Below are positions 32,826 through 41,252 of a stretch of 64,000 nt of DNA, piece by piece. Below the pieces are notes generated by a model that made no database searches, had not been told where the DNA came from, and saw only the letters and a program-made list of their open reading frames with translations. Position 1 is the stretch's first letter. Each line of letters starts with the position of its first letter. A program made the translations under genes and the position numbers. Origin of the DNA: Halobacillus naozhouensis (lineage in GTDB: Bacteria > Bacillota > Bacilli > Bacillales > Halobacillaceae). The stretch covers positions 1,364,001-1,428,000 of the forward strand of contig NZ_CP121671.1 in assembly GCF_029714185.1 (NCBI RefSeq), read 5' to 3'.

Positions 32826-33767
32826 ATGAATGCTGGAATCATCGGAACGGGTCATTATGTGCCAGAAAAGGTACTGACCAATCATGACATGGAGAAAATT
32901 GTGGATACTAGTGATGAATGGATTCGGACACGTACCGGAATAGAAGAAAGAAGAATTGCATCTGATGATATGGACACATCTGATCTTGCGTTTCGTGCCG
33001 CAGAAGATGCTCTTAAGGATGCAGATGTGAAAGCTGAGGATTTGGACATGATTTTAGTGGCTACAGTTACACCTGATCAGCCTTTTCCGTCTGTCTCCAA
33101 CATGCTTCAGCATCGTTTAGGAGCAACAAAAGCAGCATCTATGGATGTAGCTGCAGCATGCTCAGGCTTTATGTATGGTCTTATTACAGCTAAGCAGTTT
33201 ATCGAAAATGGAGCTTATGAAAATGTCCTTGTTATCGGGGTTGAAAAACTTTCTAAAATCACGAACTGGGAGGACAGAAATACGTGTGTTCTTTTCGGTG
33301 ATGCAGCCGGAGCCGCTGTCGTAGGCCCTGTAAGTGATGACAAAGGAATTCTTTCCTTTGAACTAGGCTCAGAAGGCAGTGGAGGACCTCATTTGTATCA
33401 AGGTAAAGAAGATGATTTACTTTATATGAATGGAAGAGAAGTTTTCAAATTTGCCGTTAGACAAATGCCTGAGTCTTCAGTAAATGTCGTGAAGAAAATT
33501 GGTCTGAGTGAACAGGATGTAGATTATCTCATTCCACACCAGGCTAATATTCGCATTATGGAAGCAGCCAGACAGCGACTTGGTGTTCCGGAAGAGAAAA
33601 TGGCTACAGCCGTGAAGCGGTATGGGAATACATCATCAGCTTCGATTCCGCTGGCTTTGTCAGAAGAAGTAAAAGCAGGTAAAATAAAAGAAAATGATCT
33701 TGTCGTACTTGTAGGATTTGGTGGCGGACTTACTTGGGGCGCCGTTGCACTCAGGTGGGGTAAGTAA
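32826..33767 (+). CDS. fabH: Beta-ketoacyl-ACP synthase III (FabH)
   Basis: 313 residues. Catalytic Cys in 'DVAAACSGFMYGL' (about 112), His in 'LIPHQANIRI' and Asn in 'RYGNTSSASIP'. It starts fatty acid synthesis by condensing an acyl-CoA with malonyl-ACP; Bacillus forms accept branched primers. First gene of a fabH-fabF operon under a FapR box. AAGGGGAT upstream. Confidence 0.96.
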   Translation: MNAGIIGTGHYVPEKVLTNHDMEKIVDTSDEWIRTRTGIEERRIASDDMDTSDLAFRAAEDALKDADVKAEDLDMILVATVTPDQPFPSVSNMLQHRLGATKAASMDVAAACSGFMYGLITAKQFIENGAYENVLVIGVEKLSKITNWEDRNTCVLFGDAAGAAVVGPVSDDKGILSFELGSEGSGGPHLYQGKEDDLLYMNGREVFKFAVRQMPESSVNVVKKIGLSEQDVDYLIPHQANIRIMEAARQRLGVPEEKMATAVKRYGNTSSASIPLALSEEVKAGKIKENDLVVLVGFGGGLTWGAVALRWGK

Positions 33768-33785
33768 TCAAGGAGGAATATAGTT

Positions 33786-35027
33786 ATGGATAAACGTCGT
33801 GTCGTCATTACCGGCATGGGTGCAGTCACACCTGTCGGTAACTCAGTCGAAGAAATGTGGAAAAATATTAAAGCCGGTCAGTCAGGCGTTGGTGAAATCA
33901 CCAAGGTGAATAAAGAAGATTACCCTGTCAGTGTTGCGGCTGAATTAAAGGATTTCGACCCATCGTCATACATTGATCGCAAGGAAGTACGCCGGATGGA
34001 TCCTTTTGTCCAATATGCAATGGTCGCTTCACACATGGCTGTTGAGGATGCCGGGTTAGAAATTAATGAGGACAATGCAGATAGAACGGGTGTATGGATT
34101 GGTTCAGGGATTGGCGGAATGAACACGTACGAATCACAGTTTGAAACCTTTCAGAAAAAAGGGTACCGTCGTGTCAGCCCATTCTTTATTCCGATGATGA
34201 TTCCGGATATGGCTGCTGGACAAGTTTCGATTGCACTTGGAGCCAAGGGAATTAACTCCTGTACGGTAACAGCATGTGCCTCAGGAGCTAACTCGATCGG
34301 TGATGCTTTCAAAGTGATACAACGTGGAGATGCGGATATTATGGTAACAGGCGGAACTGAAGCCCCTATGAATAAGATGTCCTTTGCTGGATTCGCTTCA
34401 GCCCGGGCGCTTTCTTTAAATGAAGACCCGAATACAGCCAGCCGTCCTTTTGATCAGAATCGAGATGGTTTCGTCATGGGCGAAGGCGCAGGCATTTTAG
34501 TTCTGGAAACACTTGAATCTGCTAAAAAACGTGGCGCAAAAATCTACGGAGAACTGACAGGCTACGGTGCCACTGGGGATGCTCACCACATTACCGCTCC
34601 TGCGCCAGAAGGAGAGGGAGCAACACGTGCTATGAAACAGGCACTGGATGATGCGGATATCGCCCCTGAATCCGTTGATTATGTAAATGCCCACGGAACA
34701 TCAACAGATCTTAATGATAAATTTGAAACGATCGCAGCGAAGTCTGTCTTTAAAGATCATGCCTACAATTTATCAATGTCCTCAACGAAGTCGATGACAG
34801 GACACTTATTGGGGGCTGCTGGAGCGGTAGAATCGATTATTTCGCTGTTGGCTATTAATGAAGGGATTATGCCGCCTACCATTAATTATGAAACACCGGA
34901 TCCTGAATGTGACCTTGACTATGTACCGAATGAGGCTCGGGAGAAAGTGCTGGATATTGTTATGAGCAACTCTCTCGGTTTCGGAGGTCATAACGCATCA
35001 CTTATTTTCAAAAAATATAATGATTAA
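33786..35027 (+). CDS. fabF: Beta-ketoacyl-ACP synthase II (FabF)
   Basis: 413 residues. Cys-His-His triad in 'TVTACASGANSIGDA', 'NAHGTSTDLND' and 'STKSMTGHLLGAAGA', with 'SNSLGFGGHNASLIF' at the end. It elongates acyl-ACP. 18 bases after fabH behind AAGGAGGAATA, and it ends at a strong terminator. Confidence 0.96.
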   Translation: MDKRRVVITGMGAVTPVGNSVEEMWKNIKAGQSGVGEITKVNKEDYPVSVAAELKDFDPSSYIDRKEVRRMDPFVQYAMVASHMAVEDAGLEINEDNADRTGVWIGSGIGGMNTYESQFETFQKKGYRRVSPFFIPMMIPDMAAGQVSIALGAKGINSCTVTACASGANSIGDAFKVIQRGDADIMVTGGTEAPMNKMSFAGFASARALSLNEDPNTASRPFDQNRDGFVMGEGAGILVLETLESAKKRGAKIYGELTGYGATGDAHHITAPAPEGEGATRAMKQALDDADIAPESVDYVNAHGTSTDLNDKFETIAAKSVFKDHAYNLSMSSTKSMTGHLLGAAGAVESIISLLAINEGIMPPTINYETPDPECDLDYVPNEAREKVLDIVMSNSLGFGGHNASLIFKKYND

Positions 35028-35034
35028 CGAAAGA

Positions 35035-35066
35035 GAAATCCCAATGTCATATGACATTGGGATTTC
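35035..35066. terminator. Perfect 32-base palindrome, bidirectional terminator
   Basis: GAAATCCCAATGTCAT and its exact complement back to back (35035-35050, 35051-35066), between convergent fabF and the LCP gene. Confidence 0.85.
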
Positions 35067-35105
35067 TTATTGGTCCGTTTATGAAGTGTGAGTACAGTTC
35101 TTTTT

Positions 35106-36089
35106 TTATTCAAGGAACTCTTGTATGGTTTGAGCCGTTTCCTGCTCATCGTGTGCAAGTACCAGTCCAACCGGGTAAGGCTTGCGCTGGTTCCGTACAT
35201 TATCATCTGTTGGAATAGATAATGTCTCAATATCCTTAGGTGGATTTAGTATAAAATCCTTTCCGAGCGATAGAATCTTAGAAGTTCCCAGGTTTGTATC
35301 TACATACGGCTGCAATGTACCGATCAAACGTGGTGCTTTCAATACCCCACTGAATGACAGAAGTTCATCTTTTAATAGTTTAATAACTTTTTGCTGTCGT
35401 TCAACACGGGCAAAGTCACCTCTGGCATCCCCTCGATAGCGGGCATATCCAAGCAGCTCGTCCCCGTTAAGTCGCTGGGTACCTGCTTTAAGATCGATGT
35501 TTGTGTCTTTTCCGCCGTTATAGTGCATATCCTTTTCAATATCAACTTTTACACCATTTGGAGCTAGTGTATTTACAATGTGTGTAAAGCCGTTAAAGTC
35601 AATAATAGCGTAATATTCAGGTTTTACCCCGAAGTTCTCTACAATCGTCTTTCGAAGTAGTTCGGGCCCGCCAAACGCAAAGGCGGCGTTAATTTTGTTA
35701 TATCCATGACCCGGAATATTAACATAGGTATCCCTCATGATCGAAACAAGTTTGGCTGTCTCATTTTCAGGATCATATTGGGCAATCATAATCGTATCAG
35801 ACCTAGGTGTTTCACTGCCTCGCTGGTCAACACCCAGCAGCAGGACATTGGTTACACCGTCATGATTGTCAATGCCTTTAAATGCTTCTTTATATTTACT
35901 AGACATTTCTTCTAGTTGAACTTCTCCATCTTCTCCGGATACTTTTCCAAGGGAGTCCTGTTTTCCCATCATATATTCATAACCTGCATAACCTATAGAT
36001 GTAATAAAAATTAGGAGTAATGCAGCTACGAACACCCTTTTCTTGCGTAGACGCCTTTTCCGTCTGCGCGTGGAGCGTTTAGCTGTCAT
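35106..36089 (-). CDS. LCP family protein (LytR-CpsA-Psr, TagU-like)
   Basis: 327 residues. A very basic N-terminus (Arg/Lys-rich, 1-18), one membrane segment (about 19-38), then the extracellular LCP domain with 'VTNVLLLGVDQRGSETPRSDTIMI', 'VSIMRDTYVNIPGHGYNKINAAFAFGG' and 'ELLGYARYRGDARGDFARVERQQ'. LCP enzymes attach teichoic acids or other glycopolymers to peptidoglycan using lipid-linked donors. The conserved Asp and Arg residues are present. Confidence 0.92.
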   Translation of the reverse strand: MTAKRSTRRRKRRLRKKRVFVAALLLIFITSIGYAGYEYMMGKQDSLGKVSGEDGEVQLEEMSSKYKEAFKGIDNHDGVTNVLLLGVDQRGSETPRSDTIMIAQYDPENETAKLVSIMRDTYVNIPGHGYNKINAAFAFGGPELLRKTIVENFGVKPEYYAIIDFNGFTHIVNTLAPNGVKVDIEKDMHYNGGKDTNIDLKAGTQRLNGDELLGYARYRGDARGDFARVERQQKVIKLLKDELLSFSGVLKAPRLIGTLQPYVDTNLGTSKILSLGKDFILNPPKDIETLSIPTDDNVRNQRKPYPVGLVLAHDEQETAQTIQEFLE

Positions 36090-36251
36090 ACATCATCATC
36101 CTTTCTTAATGAAAGCTCCTCCATTAAATTTACCTGTAATTTCGATTGAAGTAAAGGGGAATTATGTATGAAATGCTCGATTATTGGAAGGCATGTCCAC
36201 TTGCTGACTTTCATACTATAAATAAAGGAACAAAGGTCGGGAGGACAAGCA

Positions 36252-36464
36252 ATGGGACGGTGGTTGTTATTTTTAACTGGTTTTGGGTTTTCAGTGGCAG
36301 GCGGAACCGTGACGATAACCTATTTAAACATGATTCCTGCTGGTTTAAGCTGGATCGAATTCTTACTTTTTATCAGGTCCCGTCCAGAGTGTTATCTGTT
36401 TCCGCTGGGAATATTATTGGTATCCCTTGCACTCTTATTAATGAATGATTCCTTTACTAAATAA
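36252..36464 (+). CDS. Small two-segment membrane protein of unknown function
   Basis: 70 residues, GGGAGGACAAGC upstream. Two hydrophobic segments ('WLLFLTGFGFSVAGGTVTI', 'YLFPLGILLVSLALLLM') separated by a polar loop. Not recognised. It lies between the LCP gene and yjbA, with little terminator signal after it. Confidence 0.75.
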   Translation: MGRWLLFLTGFGFSVAGGTVTITYLNMIPAGLSWIEFLLFIRSRPECYLFPLGILLVSLALLLMNDSFTK

Positions 36465-36542
36465 TGGTTTGAAAGAATAAAAAAGCCAGTATTGGTCATA
36501 ATGTAACCTAAAGAGATCACTGTAAGAAAGTGAGGGTGCACG

Positions 36543-37304
36543 ATGCTATATATGCACGATTTATGGGTTAACTGGTTTGAAGGAGAAGAGAATGGTTATA
36601 ACGTATGCCGATTTCACGAGTGGCGTAAGGAGGATGGAATTGAGATTGTAGACCAAATTCCGCTGCTGCTCGTAGAAGAACAGCTTTATGAAAGTATTGA
36701 GAATGATCTGCAGGATTTACCCATGTCACTACTTCAAGATGTACAAAAAAGAACTTACATGAAGAGGAACCAAGAGCGACATACCATTGAATATGCTGCC
36801 GTTGTGACAAATGGGCACGATGTCATAGTATTTGATACCTTGGGGTACACACTTCCTGTTAAAAAAAGCAGGTTAATCCCGAGACAAGAACGACTGGTCT
36901 TTGAAATGGTCCAAGGCAAAAAGCCAGCTACTTACAACATGGAAGAGCAATTCACCAAAGAATATCATATCCTTTCATTAGAGCCAGAAAAAATGTCAGG
37001 CTTAACCAGACGTGAACGACAGTTGAAGCAATTGTTAATGATGGCCCTGGATCAATTAAAACATTCTGATTATCCTGAAGAAATCCGTTACTGGTTAACA
37101 GAATGGAATCCTGTCGAGTATCATTCGATTAAAGAATTAACGACTGATGAGGCGTGGGAGCGTCTATATCAGGGCACATCTCATGGCTGGACCATACATC
37201 ATGAAGAATTATGCGGAAAACTTGTTAAAGGGCAGCCTTTTTTTGAAACGATATGGCAGGGAGAACATCAAAAAGCTGAAAAGCACATAAAAAGCCAGAA
37301 TTGA
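36543..37304 (+). CDS. yjbA: YjbA family protein (DUF3603)
   Basis: 253 residues, soluble. It begins 'MLYMHDLWVNWFEGEENGYNVCRFHEWRK', typical of YjbA, with 'YHILSLEPEKMSGLTRRERQLKQLLMMALDQL' in the middle. Function unknown. It precedes trpS convergently, as in B. subtilis. GAGGGTG lies before the ATG at 36543. Confidence 0.9.
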   Translation: MLYMHDLWVNWFEGEENGYNVCRFHEWRKEDGIEIVDQIPLLLVEEQLYESIENDLQDLPMSLLQDVQKRTYMKRNQERHTIEYAAVVTNGHDVIVFDTLGYTLPVKKSRLIPRQERLVFEMVQGKKPATYNMEEQFTKEYHILSLEPEKMSGLTRRERQLKQLLMMALDQLKHSDYPEEIRYWLTEWNPVEYHSIKELTTDEAWERLYQGTSHGWTIHHEELCGKLVKGQPFFETIWQGEHQKAEKHIKSQN

Positions 37305-37327
37305 GTGTTTAGCTCAATTCTGGCTTT
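37291..37327. terminator. yjbA terminator (overlaps its last codons)
   Basis: 15-base arms (37291-37305, 37313-37327) with A- and T-rich flanks; the left arm lies inside the last codons of yjbA. Confidence 0.85.
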
Positions 37328-37396
37328 ATTCTTGGTTCGGAAAATGGTTAGGGAAGAATCAGTCCGCTCCAGGTCAGACCATGTAAGGAAGACCTT

Positions 37397-38392
37397 CTAC
37401 TTTTTCCTCACACGACCAAGCCCCATAGCTTTCTTTGCCTTCTTCAAAATTTTATCTGCATGGAAACTCGCGTGTTCAGCTCCCTGATCTAACATGTCAT
37501 CAAGCTCATCGGAATGAATCAACTGATCGTATCGCTCCTGAATCGGCTTCAAAGTGTCGACGACAGCTTCGGCAACATCGGCCTTAAATATTCCGTAGCC
37601 GGCATCCTTGTATTTTTCTTCAAGTTCCGCTATAGAAATTCCTGAGCAGACCGAGTAAATGGTAAGTAAGTTCGCGATTCCTGGTTTATTTTCCTTATCA
37701 TATTTCACAATCCCCTCAGAATCGGTCACAGCACTTTTAATTTTTTTGGTAATTTTCTTCTCATCATCAAGCATGGAAATGAATGCTTTCTGGTTGGTAT
37801 CAGATTTACTCATTTTTTTCGTTGGTTCTTGAAGCGACATAATGCGAGCACCTGATTTAGGAATTCTCACTTCTGGTACGGTAAAAATATCATTGTATTT
37901 ATTGTTAAACCGCTGAGCCAGATTTCGAGTTAATTCGAGATGCTGCTTCTGATCCTCTCCGACAGGAACGATATCCGTTTTATATAAAAGAATATCAGCT
38001 GCCATTAACGGAGGGTAAGTAAGCAGGCCTGACGTAACTCCTTCTTTACCGCCCTGAGATTTATCCTTGAACTGGGTCATCCGCTCAAGCTCCCCGATGT
38101 AACTGACACATTGCAGCATCCAGCCAAGCTGTGTATGTGCCGAAACCTCTGATTGAATAAACAGGGTAGATTTGTTTACATCGATTCCTGAAGCGACATA
38201 CAAAGCTGCCAGAGACTTAATATTATCTCTTAACTTCAGACGCTCCTGTGGAACAGTGATGGCATGTTCATCAACAATGCAAAAGTAGCAATTGTATTCG
38301 TCCTGTAAATCGACAAAATGTTTCATGGCTCCTAAGTAGTTTCCTAACGTCAGTGTTCCGCTAGGTTGAATCCCTGAGAAAATTGTTTTCAT
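37397..38392 (-). CDS. trpS: Tryptophanyl-tRNA synthetase
   Basis: 331 residues from the ATG at 38392 (GAGGTGAAG upstream); an upstream-open frame runs into the T-box and is not real. Class I motifs: the HIGH-like 'PSGTLTLGNYLGAMKHF' and the KMSKS motif 'KKMSKSDTNQ'. Length as for B. subtilis TrpS. Controlled by the T-box leader just upstream. Confidence 0.96.
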   Translation of the reverse strand: MKTIFSGIQPSGTLTLGNYLGAMKHFVDLQDEYNCYFCIVDEHAITVPQERLKLRDNIKSLAALYVASGIDVNKSTLFIQSEVSAHTQLGWMLQCVSYIGELERMTQFKDKSQGGKEGVTSGLLTYPPLMAADILLYKTDIVPVGEDQKQHLELTRNLAQRFNNKYNDIFTVPEVRIPKSGARIMSLQEPTKKMSKSDTNQKAFISMLDDEKKITKKIKSAVTDSEGIVKYDKENKPGIANLLTIYSVCSGISIAELEEKYKDAGYGIFKADVAEAVVDTLKPIQERYDQLIHSDELDDMLDQGAEHASFHADKILKKAKKAMGLGRVRKK

Positions 38393-38403
38393 TCTCTTCA
38401 CCT

Positions 38404-38690
38404 CATTTATTTTTATACAAAAAAACATTCGTCCCTTCCACAATTGGAAGGGACGAATGTTTCGCGGTGCCACCCTTATTACTTTTATCAAAGAGATCGA
38501 ATGCCGGCAGCATTGATTCCCTCTAAAAAGTCAGCTCACATTCGTTATCGCCGAACTTACGTAAACCTGCTCCCAAGCCCCAATTTCATTTTATCCCGCT
38601 TCACTGTTTCCACCAGCCACAGTTTCTCTGTAAGCAATAGAATAAAATTACTCCGCCTGATCTTTGCCGTTTAACTGTATAAGTATCTTT
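38404..38690 (-). ncRNA. T-box leader of trpS
   Basis: On the minus strand the conserved T-box sequence AGGGTGGCACCGCGAA (38476-38461) is followed by a perfect 18-base terminator hairpin (38445-38462 / 38423-38440) and a T run. Upstream lies a stem I with the distal-loop element GGTGGAAACAG (about 38610-38600), and a UGG triplet at 38582-38580 suits a Trp specifier. Uncharged tRNA-Trp binding favours the antiterminator and trpS expression. Confidence 0.93.
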
Positions 38691-38696
38691 TCAAAA

Positions 38697-38725
38697 ATTA
38701 TAGAAGAGTTCGTTCCTGTTTGCAA
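38697..38725 (-). promoter_or_regulatory. Sigma-A promoter of the trpS T-box transcript
   Basis: -35 TTGCAA (38725-38720), 17-base spacer, -10 TATAAT (38702-38697) on the minus strand, directly upstream of the T-box leader. Confidence 0.8.
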
Positions 38726-38736
38726 GCCCGATTTGA

Positions 38737-39105
38737 TTACCTGTAATAAACGATCAACAAAATGATGGAGAATAGGGCTAATAGGACTCCCTGAAATAAG
38801 AAGAAACTTAGAAACGAACGTTGAATAGTTTTGGAGGGGAGAGGACGGTCTTTCCAGTCGTCGAGATAATCCTTGTTTCTAGACATTTCACTGACGAACC
38901 GCCGCATGCCAAACGTAACACCATCGAATAAACCACCGCGGACTACCCATAAAACCAAACCCGTAAATAAGTAAAAACAGGAAAAGTAAAATAAAAAATT
39001 TATGAAATAAAGGAGGTTGTTAGCTGGAGCCCAGATCCAAAAAAAGATCGTACATAAGAACAAGTTCAAGATCACGCTCGTCCATTTGCTGCGAACGATG
39101 CTCAT
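38737..39105 (-). CDS. DUF3899 domain-containing membrane protein
   Basis: 122 residues with two N-terminal membrane segments, a polar middle ('GGLFDGVTFGMRRFVSEMSRNKDYLDDW') and a C-terminal membrane segment, the DUF3899 pattern. Function unknown. It lies between trpS and the first oppA on the minus strand. Confidence 0.85.
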   Translation of the reverse strand: MSIVRSKWTSVILNLFLCTIFFWIWAPANNLLYFINFLFYFSCFYLFTGLVLWVVRGGLFDGVTFGMRRFVSEMSRNKDYLDDWKDRPLPSKTIQRSFLSFFLFQGVLLALFSIILLIVYYR

Positions 39106-39209
39106 TTCGTATTCCGCCTTTCTAAAAAACTCCTACACATTATAGCATGTTTTGATAACAATATTTCTATGATAATTTAGATTATTTTCTTAATTTTTTA
39201 AATTAGAAG

Positions 39210-39238
39210 ATGCAAAATAATTTGATTAATTGTATAAT
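39210..39238 (+). promoter_or_regulatory. Promoter of the first oppA
   Basis: ATGCAA (39210-39215), 17-base spacer, TATAAT (39233-39238), in AT-rich DNA. The same arrangement and flanking bases recur before the second oppA. Confidence 0.65.
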
Positions 39239-39291
39239 ACGCAACGTGTGTAGTTCCCACATAATTTAACTTCACAGGAGGTCATTTCCAC

Positions 39292-40959
39292 ATGAAAAAC
39301 ACAAAATGGTTGCTGCTGGCCCTAGGGCTCGCCATCAGCCTATTGCTTGGTGCCTGCTCGGGTGGATCATCAGAAACAGGGTCTTCCGACAGCGGGGATG
39401 AACAAAAGTCATCCTCAGAAAGCGAACAAGTACTTAATTTGATTGAAACAGCCGAGATTCCTTCCATGGACTCATCACTAACTATTGATGCACTTGCCTC
39501 ACAATGGCTGGGCTCAACGAAAGATGGACTTTATCGTCTAGGCCCTGATGGTAAACCAGAGCCGGGGATCGCGAAAAATCATGACGTAAGCGAAGATGGT
39601 TTAACGTGGACATTCCATTTGCGTGAAAATGCAACATGGTCGAATGGAGACCCTGTAACGGCACACGATTTCGTTTTTGCATGGCAGCGTGCGGTTGATC
39701 CGGACACAGGTTCAGAATATGGCCCTTATATGATGGGCGGCGTTATTAAAAACGCAACAGCCGTTTCCGAGGGAGAAGTACCAGTTGATGAACTGGGTGT
39801 AAAAGCTGTAGATGATTATACATTTGTAGTAACACTAGAGAAGCCAACGCCATACTTCGAATCCATGACCACATTCGGCACATTCCTGCCGATGAATGAA
39901 GCATTCGTCAAAGAACAAGGTGACAACTACGCCATGGAGGCAGATGCCTTACTTTCAAACGGACCATTCATTATGACGGAGTGGGACCATGGTGAAGGCT
40001 GGACCGTTGAAAAGAACAAAGATTACTGGGATGCAGACAAAGTTAAGCTTCAGCAGATTAATGTCAGTGTTGTAAAAGAAACTTCTGCTGCTGTTAATCT
40101 TTATGAAACTGGAAAAGTAGATCGCGTCAATCTTTCCTCGGAATTCGTCGATGAATATCGCTCTTCAGAAGAATTTCAAGTAGAAAAAGAGCCTTCAACT
40201 TTCTTCCTGAAAATGAATCAGGAAAATGAAATACTCGCCAATAAAAATGCCCGCAAAGCCATTCAAATGGTCATCAATCGCCAGGCTATGGTTGATGTTA
40301 TTTTAAATAATGGTTCTGTCCCAATCGGTGGAATTGTACCAGGTAATTTTGTGAAACATCCTAAGACAGATGAAGATTTCAGAGAGGTTAACGGATCTCT
40401 CGTTGAAACCAATGTAGAGAAAGCTCAAGAACTTTGGGCGAAAGCAAAAGAAGAATTAGGTATTGAAACAGCAGAATTGAGATATCTTGGCGGTGATACA
40501 GAAGTAGCTCAGAATCTTGATGCTTATATTAAAGATCAGCTTGAAAAGCTTGAAGGATTGAGCATTAAAGTTGAAAGTGTGCCTTTCCAAGTTCGATTAA
40601 AACGAGACAAAAACATGGACTATGACCTTGAGAATTACGGTTGGGGCCCTGACTATATTGACCCGAACACTTACTTGAACATTTGGGTGACAGGCCAAGC
40701 CAACAATAAAACGGGTTATTCAAGTGAAAAATATGACAGTTTAATAAAAAAAGCAGCCACAGAGCTTGCTCTGAAGCCTGCAGAACGTTTTGAAGCTTTT
40801 CTTAAGGCTGAACAATTATTAATTAAAGAGGATGCAGTCCTGGCACCACTCTACCAGCGTGCAAGGGCGCAGCTTGTAAAGCCATATGTGAAAAATGTCA
40901 CCCCGAATCCAATGGGCCCTGACTACACTTACAAGTATGCATATATTGAAGGCAAATAG
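39292..40959 (+). CDS. oppA: Peptide ABC transporter substrate-binding lipoprotein OppA (copy 1)
   Basis: 555 residues. Lipobox 'LLLGACSGG' (about 20), then the SBP_bac_5 fold: 'DGLTWTFHLRENATWSNGDPVTAHDFVFAWQRAVDP', 'LSNGPFIMTEWDHGEGW', 'GWGPDYIDPNTYLNIW'. It binds oligopeptides outside the membrane and delivers them to OppBCDF. It has its own promoter and terminator and a close paralogue directly downstream. Confidence 0.94.
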   Translation: MKNTKWLLLALGLAISLLLGACSGGSSETGSSDSGDEQKSSSESEQVLNLIETAEIPSMDSSLTIDALASQWLGSTKDGLYRLGPDGKPEPGIAKNHDVSEDGLTWTFHLRENATWSNGDPVTAHDFVFAWQRAVDPDTGSEYGPYMMGGVIKNATAVSEGEVPVDELGVKAVDDYTFVVTLEKPTPYFESMTTFGTFLPMNEAFVKEQGDNYAMEADALLSNGPFIMTEWDHGEGWTVEKNKDYWDADKVKLQQINVSVVKETSAAVNLYETGKVDRVNLSSEFVDEYRSSEEFQVEKEPSTFFLKMNQENEILANKNARKAIQMVINRQAMVDVILNNGSVPIGGIVPGNFVKHPKTDEDFREVNGSLVETNVEKAQELWAKAKEELGIETAELRYLGGDTEVAQNLDAYIKDQLEKLEGLSIKVESVPFQVRLKRDKNMDYDLENYGWGPDYIDPNTYLNIWVTGQANNKTGYSSEKYDSLIKKAATELALKPAERFEAFLKAEQLLIKEDAVLAPLYQRARAQLVKPYVKNVTPNPMGPDYTYKYAYIEGK

Positions 40960-40966
40960 GTTTACG

Positions 40967-41002
40967 GGAGAGTATTTGGCAGTGTGCCAGTACTCTCCTT
41001 TT
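40967..41002 (+). terminator. Terminator after oppA copy 1
   Basis: GGAGAGTA / TACTCTCC arms (40967-40974, 40991-40998) with inner TGGCA/TGCCA pairing and TTTTA. Confidence 0.85.
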
Positions 41003-41161
41003 ACTTTTTATTGCTTTTATCTAATAAAGTAGTCCGAAACTATCCTAAAGTTTTAATAGTTAAATTGATTTTCTGTAAATTAAACTAGGTAATTAGTCAT
41101 GTTTTGTGTTACCTAAACGTAATAATAGCAGGCATTCTGCAATTTTTTTAAAAAAAAGGTA

Positions 41162-41190
41162 ATGCAAAATAGTTAGAAAAATTGTATAAT
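41162..41190 (+). promoter_or_regulatory. Promoter of the second oppA
   Basis: ATGCAA (41162-41167), 17-base spacer, TATAAT (41185-41190); nearly the same layout as the copy-1 promoter. Confidence 0.65.
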
Positions 41191-41252
41191 TCGTAATGTG
41201 GACAAAACGCCACATCAAAATTCATATTTATTTAGGGGAGGTCATTTTCTAC

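Noticed and set aside
38393..38491. N-terminal extension of trpS
   Set aside because: The upstream frame reads through the T-box terminator; the ATG at 38392 has a good site and matches family length.
39175..39209. CodY-like AT-rich motif before the first oppA
   Set aside because: Only about two thirds of the CodY consensus positions match, which AT-rich DNA gives by chance.
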